A stretch of 64,000 nucleotides of DNA. Source: Thiohalomonas denitrificans. Lineage in GTDB: Bacteria; Pseudomonadota; Gammaproteobacteria; Thiohalomonadales; Thiohalomonadaceae. Location: positions 1 through 64,000 of the forward strand of contig NZ_JAENYR010000011.1 of the NCBI RefSeq assembly GCF_016841685.1, given 5' to 3'. The notes under the pieces are model-generated. The model was given only the letters and a program-made list of their open reading frames with translations. It was not told where the DNA came from and did no database searches. Of this stretch, positions 1 to 9,165 are shown in pieces (position 1 is the first letter of the stretch; each line of letters starts with the position of its first letter). The position numbers and the translations under genes are program-made.

Positions 1-595
1 CGTAGCGGGAGACCCGGCCGTAAGTGGGCTTCAGGCCGGTGATCCCGCACAGGGCCGCCGGCTGGCGGATGGAGCCGCCGGTATCAGTGCCCGTGGCGCC
101 GGCAGCGAGACGCGCCGCTACCGCCGCGGCGGAGCCACCGGAGGAGCCGCCCGGTACTGCTTTCAGGTCCCAGGGGTTGCTGACCGGACCGTAGAAACTG
201 GTCTCGTTGGAGGAGCCCATCGCGAACTCGTCCATATTGGTCTTGCCCAGCATGACCGCACCGGCCGTCTTGAAGCGCTGCACGACCGTAGCATCATAGG
301 GGGCGACGAAGTTGTCCAGCATCTTCGAGCCGCAGGAGGTCCGCACGCCGCGGGTGCAGAAAATGTCCTTGTGGGCGATCGGAATACCGGTCAGCGGCCC
401 CGCCTCGCCACGGGCGATACGCCGGTCCGCCTCGCGCGCCTGTTCCAGGGCGGCCTCGGCGGTCACGGTGATGTAGCTGTTCAGTTTCCCGTCGAAGCGT
501 TCGATGCGGTCCACGAAGGCCTGCGTCAGCTCCTCGCTGGAGAATTCGCCGGCGCTGAGGGCGGCGGCAAGTTCGGCGATGGTCTTGTTATGCAT
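1..595 (-). CDS. gatA: Asp-tRNA(Asn)/Glu-tRNA(Gln) amidotransferase subunit A, 3' part outside window
   Basis: GatA is the amidase subunit of GatCAB, which transamidates misacylated Glu-tRNA(Gln) or Asp-tRNA(Asn) in the cytoplasm. The visible N-terminal 198 codons start at an ATG (595 reading down) with [13 protein letters not shown]. They contain the amidase-signature landmarks: the catalytic-lysine region [12 protein letters not shown], then a glycine/serine-rich stretch [18 protein letters not shown], then [12 protein letters not shown], which carries the Ser-cisSer-Lys triad serines. The reading frame is open to the window edge, so the C-terminal ~60% is missing. It lies 78 bp downstream of gatC on the same strand, the usual gatC-gatA order; gatB is presumably beyond position 1. 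Confidence 0.96.
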   Translation of the reverse strand, partial: MHNKTIAELAAALSAGEFSSEELTQAFVDRIERFDGKLNSYITVTAEAALEQAREADRRIARGEAGPLTGIPIAHKDIFCTRGVRTSCGSKMLDNFVAPYDATVVQRFKTAGAVMLGKTNMDEFAMGSSNETSFYGPVSNPWDLKAVPGGSSGGSAAAVAARLAAGATGTDTGGSIRQPAALCGITGLKPTYGRVSRY

Positions 596-603
596 GTCAA
601 CAC

Positions 604-640
604 TCAGGTTCGAGATTCAAGATTCGAGATACGAGGGGAT
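604..640. repeat. Dispersed TTCGAGATTCGAGATACGAGG-type repeat, gatC-gatA gap
   Basis: The gatC-gatA gap contains the direct-repeat-like text GGTTCGAGATTC, AAGATTCGAGATACGAGG. Closely related copies lie at about 2164-2214 (after mreB, where the unit also appears inverted as CCTCGTATCTTCAACCTCG) and 11597-11623 (after ybeD). These are short dispersed intergenic repeats with no coding capacity. Confidence 0.6.
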
Positions 641-673
641 AAGGGCACGGGACACGGGTATCTTGACCCGCAC

Positions 674-961
674 CTATTCGATGACCTTCGGCACGAGATA
701 GAGCCCTGCTTCGGTCGCGGGGGCATTTTTCTGGAATTCGCTGCGCTGATCGGTCTCGGTGACCTCATCGTCACGCAGCCGCTGACTCATCTCCAAGGGG
801 TGGGCCATCGGCACCACATCGGCGGTATCCACCGCGTTCATCTGCTCAACGAGTTCCATAATCCTGGAAAGGTTTGTGGCATACTCCGGGATATCTTCAT
901 CGGATATAGCCAGTCGCGCCAGGTGCGCGATGTTCTCCACATCGTCTCGGTCCAGGGCCAT
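674..961 (-). CDS. gatC: Asp-tRNA(Asn)/Glu-tRNA(Gln) amidotransferase subunit C
   Basis: GatC is the small (95 aa here) chaperone-like subunit that stabilises GatA against GatB in GatCAB. The start chosen is the ATG giving [17 protein letters not shown], which matches the normal N-terminus of the family. The frame stays open upstream for 27 more codons, but that extension is not GatC-like. The conserved core [11 protein letters not shown] and the C-terminal [15 protein letters not shown] tail are both typical. It is divergent from mreB, with a 138 bp intergenic region between the two starts. Confidence 0.95.
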   Translation of the reverse strand: MALDRDDVENIAHLARLAISDEDIPEYATNLSRIMELVEQMNAVDTADVVPMAHPLEMSQRLRDDEVTETDQRSEFQKNAPATEAGLYLVPKVIE

Positions 962-1021
962 CAGGCTCTCCATCCGGTCGGTTAATAGCGGAAAAAGCAG
1001 AAACTTATCACAGTTGCCACC

Positions 1022-2152
<1,131 letters not shown>

Positions 2153-2163
2153 ACCAGGTCCGA

Positions 2164-2214
2164 GGTAAAAGAATCGAGATACGGGGTTTCGCACCTCGTA
2201 TCTTCAACCTCGTA
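2164..2214. repeat. Dispersed TCGAGATACG repeat, inverted pair, between mreB and mreC
   Basis: AATCGAGATACGGGG followed by CCTCGTATCTTCAACCTCG forms an inverted arrangement of the same unit found at 604-640 and 11597-11623. Insertion here separates mreB from mreC by about 80-110 bp. Confidence 0.55.
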
Positions 2215-2264
2215 TCTGAAGTCGGAGGTGTCACATCAAGGTACTGTTCCAGCGCGGACCGTCA

Positions 2265-3134
2265 ATGGCCATGCGAGCGGCACTGCTCGTGCTCGCCTCC
2301 GTGTTCCTGATGACACTCGATCACCGCCAACAGCACCTCGAAACGATGCGTGCCACCCTCGCAATGGTCCTCTATCCGCTGGAATACCTGGTCAGCCTGC
2401 CCGCCACGGCCGGGAACTGGGCCTCCGATGCCTTCGCTGCCCGCTCCCACCTCATCAGTGAGAACGAAAATCTGCGTAGCCGCCAGCTGAAACTGGAAGC
2501 GCGGCTACTGAAATTCGACGCCCTCCTGGCCGAAAACAGCCGGTTGCGTGAAATGCTGCAGTCGCCGCGGATGGTTGACGAACGGCTGCTGGTGGCAGAG
2601 CTACTGGCTGTCGACATGGACCCCTTCAAGCGCCAGGCGGTGCTCAACAAAGGTTCTCTGGCCGGGGTCTACCGCGGTCATCCGGTCCTCGACGCCAAGG
2701 GCGTCATGGGGCAGGTAACCGAGGTATCGCCGGTCAGTTCGGTGGCAATGTTGATCACCGATCCCAGCCACGCCATTCCCGTACAATTCAATCGCAGCGG
2801 ACTCCGCGCCATTGCACTCGGTACGGGTGAGGCCGACCGGCTCGAACTTCCCCACATTCCCAACACCGCGGATATCCGCGTTGGCGATCTGCTGGTCACC
2901 TCCGGTCTCGACCGTCGTTTCCCGCCCGGCTATCCGGTCGCCAAGATACAGCATGTCGACAAGGATCCCTCCCAGCCCTATGCATTCATCGTGGCCCGGC
3001 CCACAGCGGAATTGGAGCGGGTTCGGGAGGTACTTCTGATTTGGCCGGACCACCTCACCGAAACCAGCGAATCGGAAGCGGCGCTCGGGGAAGATGCGCC
3101 CGAAGAAATGGCGCAAGAGGCGCCCTCGTCATGA
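2265..3134 (+). CDS. mreC: Rod shape-determining protein MreC
   Basis: MreC is a bitopic inner-membrane protein whose periplasmic part scaffolds the elongasome and activates PBP2. The ATG at 2265 gives 289 aa. An N-terminal membrane segment (about residues 3-18) is followed by a coiled coil rich in E/N/L/R (about 55-95, with ISENENLRSRQLKLEARLL) and then the beta-barrel domain with GHPVLDAKGVMGQV. The real start may be further upstream. The preceding in-frame codons encode K-V-L-F-Q-R-G-P-S, which resembles the conserved MreC N-terminus (RGPS), and a strong GGAGG (2224-2228) lies 6 nt before an in-frame ATC at 2235, whereas the ATG at 2265 has no good ribosome site. The stop overlaps the mreD start by 4 nt. 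Confidence 0.93.
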   Translation: MAMRAALLVLASVFLMTLDHRQQHLETMRATLAMVLYPLEYLVSLPATAGNWASDAFAARSHLISENENLRSRQLKLEARLLKFDALLAENSRLREMLQSPRMVDERLLVAELLAVDMDPFKRQAVLNKGSLAGVYRGHPVLDAKGVMGQVTEVSPVSSVAMLITDPSHAIPVQFNRSGLRAIALGTGEADRLELPHIPNTADIRVGDLLVTSGLDRRFPPGYPVAKIQHVDKDPSQPYAFIVARPTAELERVREVLLIWPDHLTETSESEAALGEDAPEEMAQEAPSS

Positions 3135-3634
3135 GCCTGGCCCAACACAGCCTGGCCCAACACCAGAACGGCTGGGCCATTATCGCCAGTTTCCTGGTGG
3201 CGATGATGCTGACGCTTATGCCGCTACCGGATGGCGCAGAGTGGTTTCGCCCCGAGTGGGTGGCCATGGTGCTGATTTACTGGTGCATGGCCCTGCCCGA
3301 GCGGGTCAACATTGGCGTTGCATGGATTATGGGCCTGTTCCTGGATGTTGCCCGTGGAGCACTGCTTGGTCAGTACGCGCTGACACTGACCCTGGTAGCC
3401 TTTTTGACTATCCACCTGCACCGCCGGGTGAGGAATTTTCCGCTTTGGCAACAAAGCCTTGCGGTATTGGTCCTGGTGGCGCTGGAGCAGCTGCTGGTCC
3501 TCTGGGTAAAGGGCATCATCGGCCAGTCACCGAATAACTGGCTTTATTGGGCGCCCTCGCTTACCAGTATGTTGCTGTGGCCGTGGATGTTTCTGGTCCT
3601 TCGGGATCTGCGCCGCCATTTCCGGGTGACCTAG
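3131..3634 (+). CDS. mreD: Rod shape-determining membrane protein MreD
   Basis: MreD is a small polytopic inner-membrane partner of MreC in the elongation complex. The start is the ATG overlapping the mreC stop (ATGA), giving 167 aa beginning MSLAQHSLAQHQNGW. About five hydrophobic segments are visible (for example IIASFLVAMMLTLMPLP, WVAMVLIYWCMALPE, YALTLTLVAFLTIHLH and MLLWPWMFLVL), with the family signature VAWIMGLFLDVARGALLGQ in the middle. Size and topology are typical. The open frame extends upstream into mreC but that part is not MreD-like. Confidence 0.94.
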   Translation: MSLAQHSLAQHQNGWAIIASFLVAMMLTLMPLPDGAEWFRPEWVAMVLIYWCMALPERVNIGVAWIMGLFLDVARGALLGQYALTLTLVAFLTIHLHRRVRNFPLWQQSLAVLVLVALEQLLVLWVKGIIGQSPNNWLYWAPSLTSMLLWPWMFLVLRDLRRHFRVT

Positions 3635-4066
3635 TCATGCCTGGAGCCGCCTTCAGGGAGCCGCTGACCGGCCAGGCCACTCCTGCGCATCCCTGCCCCC
3701 GCGGCATTCGTGCATCCATGGACATCACGCAAGGCGCGCTTGCGCCGGAATGGCAGGCTTTGGACGCGCAGAGACGCGCTAACACTCCAGGGGATATGGC
3801 TGCCCAGGAGCAGGCAAGCAGGCCTGCCCCCGCAGAGGGCCGGCCAGCCGCTCGTCCGAAGGGGGCCCCCCGAAAGCACCGTGACCGCGTTGCGGACTCC
3901 ATCCCCGGAGTCCGCCCTTCGGGCCGGCCTTCGGCTCTCCGAATCCGCTCCCGGCGGATTCGTGCAGTGCGTGACAAGAGGATAACCATTGCCTGCGCGC
4001 TGCACCTCGTCCTGGCGCTTTCGAAGGGCCCCGAAAATCCCCCCAAGCGTGAAGTAGCACACTAAA
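3635..4066 (+). other. 432 bp GC-rich hairpin-containing spacer inside the mre-mrd operon
   Basis: No gene is supported here, although GC richness leaves open frames on both strands. Two perfect hairpins are visible: GCGGACTCC-atcccc-GGAGTCCGC (3892-3915) and AATCCGC-tcccg-GCGGATT (3942-3960). Between them lies the palindrome GGCCGGCC, and upstream are GCAGGCCTGC and GGGGGCCCCCC. None is followed by a T tract, so these are not classical terminators. They may be a mobile palindromic insertion or RNA processing sites between mreD and mrdA, which are normally closely spaced. Confidence 0.5.
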
Positions 4067-5980
4067 ATGGCCAAGAGATTCACCCTCAAGGATCCGATTC
4101 GCGAAGCGCACCTGTTCCGAACCAGGGCGATAGCGGCGGCAGTCTTGACCACCTTACTCGTTTTCGTGCTGCTGGCCAGACTGGTCCATCTGCAGGTCCA
4201 CAACCATGACCACTTCAGCACGCTTTCCAACAACAACCGGGTGGCCGTCCAGCCAATTGCGCCGACACGCGGGCTCATTTTCGATCGCAACGGTGTGGTG
4301 CTCGCCGAAAACCTGCCCACCTACATCCTGGAAGTGATACCCGAACGGGTGGAAGACATGGAGACCACGCTGGCGGCCCTTCGCAAGCTGGTCAATGTGG
4401 CCGATAGTGATCTGAAGCGGTTCCGCGAGAGTGTCCGCCGAAAGCGCCGTTTCGAAGCTATTCCGCTGCGCTTTCAGCTGACCGATGAAGAAGTGGCCCG
4501 AGTCGCCGTCAATCGCCACCGTCTGCCGGGAGTGGAGATCAACTCCCGCCTCACCCGCCACTACCCTCTGGGTGCGCTGACCGCTCACGTTGTGGGTTAT
4601 GTCGGCCGGATCAACCAACGGGAGCTCAATTGCCTGGAGCAGCAAAGGGGCTGCGGCTTCGACTGGAGCGATACCTCCAAGGAACTCCTGCAACGCTCGA
4701 ACTACAGCGCGACCAACCGCATCGGCAAGGTGGGTGTGGAAAGGAGCCATGAGGATGCCTTGCATGGGAAGGTCGGGTTCCAGAAAGTGGAGACCAATGC
4801 ACGAGGCCGGGTCCTGCGAATTCTCGAGCGCACGCCGCCGGTCCCGGGAAAGGATCTGCACCTCAACATCGACATCGGGCTCCAGCAGGCGGCGCAAAAA
4901 GCCTTCACCGGCGAGCGCGGTGCGCTGGTCGCCATTGAGCCGAAAACCGGTGCAGTGCTGGCCCTGGTCAGCGTCCCCAGTTACGACAGTAACCTGTTCG
5001 TGAACGGGATCGACTCGGCAACCTACACAAAACTCTCCCAGTCACTGTTTCAGCCGCTCTTCAACCGGGCCCTGCGCGGCCAGTATCCACCCGGCTCGAC
5101 CACCAAGCCTTTTGTCGGCCTGGCGGGACTGGAACTGGGCGACATCGGCCCCGACGACAAGCAGGTATGCCGCGGCCATTACCAGCTAGAGGGTGAAGAG
5201 CGGCACTACCGTGACTGGACAAGGCACGGGCCCGGGGTGGATGTGCACCGCTCTATCGTCGAATCGTGTGATGTCTTTTTCTATGACCTGGCACACAAGC
5301 TCGGTATCGACCGACTCTCGGGCTTTCTGCGCCAGTTCGGTTTCGGACAACCGACCGGGGTCGATATCGGCGGGGAGGCGGGCGGACTGATGCCCACGCG
5401 GGAGTGGAAGCGCCGCACGCGACACGAGGCCTGGTATCCCGGCGAAACCCTGATCACCGGCATCGGTCAGGGCTTCACCCTGGCCACGCCGCTGCAGATG
5501 GCCTCCACCACCGCTGCCCTGGCCATTCGCGGGCAGCGCATGCAGCCCCAGGTGGTCCGTGCCGTGGAGAATTCGGGAGGCGGTAATCGTGAAACGTTGC
5601 CAGCGGTCGCTTTGAAGCCGGTGAGCGTAAAGGAGTCCTCCAACTGGGACCGGATCCTCAACGCCATGGAACAGGTGGTGCATGGGTCCCGCGGGACGGC
5701 TCGCCGTATCGGCCGTGATGCGCCTTATCAGATTGCCGGTAAGACCGGTACGGCTCAGGTGTTCGGTATCGCACAGGATGCAGAATATGTGGAGGCGGAC
5801 GTCGTCAAACTGCTCCGGGATCATGCCCTGTTTATCGGCTTCGCGCCGGTGGATGAGCCGCAGATCGCCATCGGGGTCATCGTGGAAAACGGTGGCAGCG
5901 GTGGTGCCGTGGCCGCGCCCATTGCCCGGCAGGTGATGGATTACCACCTGATTGGCCGTCAGGAGGAGAAAAAGCCATGA
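4067..5980 (+). CDS. mrdA: Penicillin-binding protein 2, elongation transpeptidase
   Basis: PBP2 is the D,D-transpeptidase of the rod elongation complex, anchored in the inner membrane and working with the glycosyltransferase RodA. The 637 aa product has one N-terminal membrane helix (about residues 24-43, ending LVFVLLARLVHLQV), a pedestal/dimerisation domain with TRGLIFDRNGVVLAEN, and a C-terminal penicillin-binding domain. Active-site motifs are intact: Ser344-Thr-Thr-Lys in YPPGSTTKPF, Ser400-Cys-Asp402, and Lys559-Thr-Gly in AGKTGTAQV. Length matches E. coli PBP2 (633 aa). The 3' end overlaps rodA by 4 nt, indicating translational coupling. Confidence 0.97.
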   Translation: MAKRFTLKDPIREAHLFRTRAIAAAVLTTLLVFVLLARLVHLQVHNHDHFSTLSNNNRVAVQPIAPTRGLIFDRNGVVLAENLPTYILEVIPERVEDMETTLAALRKLVNVADSDLKRFRESVRRKRRFEAIPLRFQLTDEEVARVAVNRHRLPGVEINSRLTRHYPLGALTAHVVGYVGRINQRELNCLEQQRGCGFDWSDTSKELLQRSNYSATNRIGKVGVERSHEDALHGKVGFQKVETNARGRVLRILERTPPVPGKDLHLNIDIGLQQAAQKAFTGERGALVAIEPKTGAVLALVSVPSYDSNLFVNGIDSATYTKLSQSLFQPLFNRALRGQYPPGSTTKPFVGLAGLELGDIGPDDKQVCRGHYQLEGEERHYRDWTRHGPGVDVHRSIVESCDVFFYDLAHKLGIDRLSGFLRQFGFGQPTGVDIGGEAGGLMPTREWKRRTRHEAWYPGETLITGIGQGFTLATPLQMASTTAALAIRGQRMQPQVVRAVENSGGGNRETLPAVALKPVSVKESSNWDRILNAMEQVVHGSRGTARRIGRDAPYQIAGKTGTAQVFGIAQDAEYVEADVVKLLRDHALFIGFAPVDEPQIAIGVIVENGGSGGAVAAPIARQVMDYHLIGRQEEKKP

Positions 5981-7083
5981 TCCTGGACGCACCCACATCC
6001 CTACGAGGGAGTCTGGCAAACCGGCTGCACCTGGATTTGCCGCTGCTAATCGCGCTACTGCTGCTATCGGGAGTCAGCCTGGCGGTACTCTACAGTGCCG
6101 ATAGCAGCAGGGTTGACCAGCAGCTGCTGCGGTTGGCGGTAGGCTTTGTGGTCATGCTGGTGCTGGCCCAGATCCCGCCGGACAACTATATCCGCTGGAC
6201 ACCCTGGCTCTATGCGCTGGCCGTCGGACTTTTAATCGCCGTGCTGCTGGCGGGGATCGCCGGCAAGGGCGCCCAGCGCTGGATCGGCATCGGCGGATTC
6301 CGCTTCCAGCCCTCGGAGTTGATGAAGCTGGCGATGCCGATGATGGTCGCCTGGTACCTGAGGGAGGTCTCCCTGCCCCCCAGCCTGAAAAAGCTCTTCG
6401 CGGCGGTACTGATTGTGGCGATCCCCACCCTGCTGATCGCCAAACAGCCCGACCTCGGCACCGCCGTGCTGGTGGCCGGTGCCGGGATTTTTGTTCTGCT
6501 TTTTTCCGGGATCCCGTTCAAGGTTTTGGGATTCGCCTCTCTGCTGCTCGCGCCACTCGCCGGTATGCTGTGGAAATTCGGGATGCACGATTATCAACGG
6601 CAGCGGGTGTTGACGTTCCTGACCCCCGAGTCCGACCCATTGGGGGCCGGGTACCACATCATCCAGTCGAAAATTGCCATCGGTTCGGGCGGACTGTATG
6701 GCAAGGGCTGGCTTAACGGCACGCAGTCTCACCTGGAGTTTCTGCCGGAGCGCCATACCGATTTCATTTTCGCGGTATTTGGAGAGGAATTCGGGTTGCT
6801 GGGCGGCACCCTGCTGCTTTCGGTTTATCTTTTCATCGTATGGAGGGGACTGTATATCGCCGCCCAGGCCCAGGAACCCTATGGGCGACTGCTCATCGGC
6901 GGACTGATCATGACGTTTTTTATCTACTTCTTTATCAATATAGGCATGGTCGCCGGGCTACTGCCGGTAGTGGGACTGCCACTGCCTTTGGTCAGTTTCG
7001 GCGGCACCTCCATGGTGACCATAATGGCCTCTTTCGGTATTTTAATGTCCATTCACACTCATCGAAAACTATTAAAAGGGTGA
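5977..7083 (+). CDS. rodA: Rod shape-determining SEDS glycosyltransferase RodA
   Basis: RodA is the SEDS-family peptidoglycan polymerase that extends glycan strands from lipid II in partnership with PBP2. The 368 aa product starts at the ATG overlapping the mrdA stop and has about ten membrane segments. SEDS hallmarks are visible: GAQRWIGIGGFRFQPSELMK, KQPDLGTAVLV, and the C-terminal GLPLPLVSFGGTSMV. Size is normal. It is followed almost immediately by mltB. Confidence 0.97.
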   Translation: MILDAPTSLRGSLANRLHLDLPLLIALLLLSGVSLAVLYSADSSRVDQQLLRLAVGFVVMLVLAQIPPDNYIRWTPWLYALAVGLLIAVLLAGIAGKGAQRWIGIGGFRFQPSELMKLAMPMMVAWYLREVSLPPSLKKLFAAVLIVAIPTLLIAKQPDLGTAVLVAGAGIFVLLFSGIPFKVLGFASLLLAPLAGMLWKFGMHDYQRQRVLTFLTPESDPLGAGYHIIQSKIAIGSGGLYGKGWLNGTQSHLEFLPERHTDFIFAVFGEEFGLLGGTLLLSVYLFIVWRGLYIAAQAQEPYGRLLIGGLIMTFFIYFFINIGMVAGLLPVVGLPLPLVSFGGTSMVTIMASFGILMSIHTHRKLLKG

Positions 7084-7088
7084 CGGCC

Positions 7089-8078
7089 GTGAACCACCGT
7101 TTCGTACAGCTTGTATTCATTCCGGCCTCGCTACTGCTGTCGGGTCCCGGTCATGCCGATCTCGCAACACGGAACGATGTGCAGGGCTTTATTTCGCAAA
7201 TGGTCTCCGAATACGGTTTCGAAGACACACAGTTGAAAACGCTGTTCGGAAAGGTGGAACTTCAAGAGGATATCATCAGCGCCATCTCGCGCCCCGCCGA
7301 GAGTAAACCCTGGCACGAGTACCGGCCGATCTTCATCACCGAGTCGCGCATAGAACAGGGTGCCGAATTCTGGCGGGAGCATGCCGAGGTGCTGGCGGAA
7401 GCGGAGCGCCGCTATGGCGTGCCGCCATCGATTCTGGTGGCGATTTTGGGGGTGGAGACCCGCTATGGTCGCCACCGCGGCGACTATCGGGTGATGGACT
7501 CCCTCTCCACGTTGGCCTTCGACTACCCGCCGCGCGCCAAGTTTTTCCGCGGAGAGCTGAAAGAGTTCCTCGTCATGGCCCGGGAAGAGGCGATAGACCC
7601 GTTGGAGTTGACCGGCTCCTATGCCGGCGCCATGGGCCAGCCCCAATTCATTCCGAGCAGCTTCCGCGCCTATGCCGTCGATTTCGATGACGATGGCCGC
7701 CGTGACCTCTGGGAGAATATCGGAGACGTCATCGGCAGTGTCGCCAACTACTTCGCCGAGCATCGCTGGCAACCGGGCCAGCCCATCGCCACCCGTGCGA
7801 AGGTCAATGGCACCCAGCACCAATCGCTGCTGGACAAGGGCTACCGACCGAGTACCACGGCCGGGGAACTGGGGAAACTGGGAGTCGAGCCGCAGACGCC
7901 CATCAACCCCGGGCTGGAGGCGGCCTTGATTGCGCTGGAAGCCGAAGAGGGCATGGAGCACTGGGTGGCCCTGCACAATTTCTACGTCATCACCCGTTAC
8001 AATCACAGCCCGCTCTATGCCATGGCGGTCCACCAGCTGGCCGAAGGGATACGCGCGGCCTATGCGGCGGCGGAGTGA
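7089..8078 (+). CDS. mltB: Membrane-bound lytic murein transglycosylase B
   Basis: MltB cleaves glycan strands between MurNAc and GlcNAc to form 1,6-anhydroMurNAc ends in the periplasm. I place the start at the GTG at 7089, about 8 nt after AAAAGGG; an alternative GTG at 7080 overlaps the rodA stop. The 329 aa product has an N-terminal signal sequence (FVQLVFIPASLLLSGPGHA) without an obvious lipobox. The transglycosylase 3 domain shows the catalytic glutamate Glu123 in ILGVETRYGR, plus GSYAGAMGQPQFIPSSFRAY and the C-terminal NFYVITRYNHSPLYA. Its stop overlaps the rlpA start. Confidence 0.95.
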   Translation: MNHRFVQLVFIPASLLLSGPGHADLATRNDVQGFISQMVSEYGFEDTQLKTLFGKVELQEDIISAISRPAESKPWHEYRPIFITESRIEQGAEFWREHAEVLAEAERRYGVPPSILVAILGVETRYGRHRGDYRVMDSLSTLAFDYPPRAKFFRGELKEFLVMAREEAIDPLELTGSYAGAMGQPQFIPSSFRAYAVDFDDDGRRDLWENIGDVIGSVANYFAEHRWQPGQPIATRAKVNGTQHQSLLDKGYRPSTTAGELGKLGVEPQTPINPGLEAALIALEAEEGMEHWVALHNFYVITRYNHSPLYAMAVHQLAEGIRAAYAAAE

Positions 8079-9010
8079 CCGTGAAGCGAGCTGGCGATCA
8101 GTGGCTGGTAGCGGCTGCCCTGATCCCGATTTTGATTGGCGGCTGTAGCACGGGCATCGTCCGGGATGGCACCCCGGAGGATGCCGATGTCGATTTCAGC
8201 CGCATTCCCGACGCCGTGCCCCACTTCGAGCCGAAAAGCCGCTACGGCAATCCCGAGTCCTACGTCGTGTCCGGTAAGCGCTACCGGGTCAGTGACCGTG
8301 CCGATGCCTTTGTGGAGCGAGGTCTGGCATCCTGGTACGGCACCAAGTTTCACGGTCGGCGCACCTCTAGCGGCGAGGTGTACGACATGTACAAAATGAC
8401 TGCCGCCCACAAGAGTCTGCCCCTGCCCACCTATGTGGAGGTCACCAACCTGCTTACGGGACGTAGCGTGGTGGTCAAGGTGAATGATCGCGGCCCCTTT
8501 CACGACGATCGAATTATCGACCTCTCCTACGCCGCCGCCCGCAAACTGGAGATCACCCGCAGCGGTACGGCACCAGTCGAGATCCGGGCTATCGAGCCGA
8601 ACAAACCGACGAGGGCCATCGACCGTCCCCAACCGGCACTGGAAGTCCGCTCGGGCGGTGAAACCACCGCGATGGCGCGTCCAGCCGCGCTCGCCGCCGC
8701 GGCACCCGGGGAGGTGGCCGAGGCGATCGAAACGGCACCAACACCTTTGGCGTTCGACACAATCCGGTCATCCGGGGCAGCTGCTATTTTTCTGCAGGTC
8801 GGCGCGTTTTCCAGCCGTGACAATGCGGAACGTCTTCGCCAGCGACTGACCGATGCCGTCTCCGACATCGTCATTGAGTCGGGGGGTGCAGCCCAACGCC
8901 CGCTCTACCGGGTTCGCGTCGGGCCGCTGGCTTCGGAGCAGGAAGCCGACGCGCTGGCGGATCAACTGGTGGAATTCGGCATCCATTCACCCCGGGTCCT
9001 CCGGGATTGA
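8075..9010 (+). CDS. rlpA: Septal-ring lytic transglycosylase RlpA with SPOR domain
   Basis: RlpA is an outer-membrane lipoprotein that cleaves denuded (peptide-free) glycan at division sites. A GTG at 8075 overlaps the mltB stop; a second GTG at 8081 is possible. The N-terminus has a signal peptide ending in the lipobox IGGCS (Cys24). The double-psi beta-barrel domain shows GLASWYGTKFHGRRTSSGE, TAAHKSLPLPTYVEVTN and VVKVNDRGPF, with the catalytic-type Asp/His region. A Pro/Ala-rich linker leads to a C-terminal SPOR domain (about residues 232-305, FLQVGAFSSRDNAERLRQRL) that binds denuded glycans. The protein is 311 aa. Confidence 0.95.
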   Translation: MTVKRAGDQWLVAAALIPILIGGCSTGIVRDGTPEDADVDFSRIPDAVPHFEPKSRYGNPESYVVSGKRYRVSDRADAFVERGLASWYGTKFHGRRTSSGEVYDMYKMTAAHKSLPLPTYVEVTNLLTGRSVVVKVNDRGPFHDDRIIDLSYAAARKLEITRSGTAPVEIRAIEPNKPTRAIDRPQPALEVRSGGETTAMARPAALAAAAPGEVAEAIETAPTPLAFDTIRSSGAAAIFLQVGAFSSRDNAERLRQRLTDAVSDIVIESGGAAQRPLYRVRVGPLASEQEADALADQLVEFGIHSPRVLRD

Positions 9011-9165
9011 GGTGCTCGAAAAATCACGGGGGACATGGGGGTAACCAGAAAAAACCACTGGGACACAGAATAATCGCGGCTCGTCAGTGTGACTGGCCAC
9101 CTACTTTTCGACGGGATGACGCGGTAGACTATAAGTCTTCTCCAAATCGCTGACTGCACACTGCC

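Noticed and set aside
3547-4065. A 172-codon plus-strand frame, and overlapping minus-strand frames, between mreD and mrdA.
   Set aside because: GC-rich DNA lacks stops on several frames at once; no ribosome site, no protein-like composition, and the perfect hairpins cut across it.
9011-9165. A possible dacA promoter with TATAAG near 9132.
   Set aside because: No acceptable -35 box at the right distance, so not listed.
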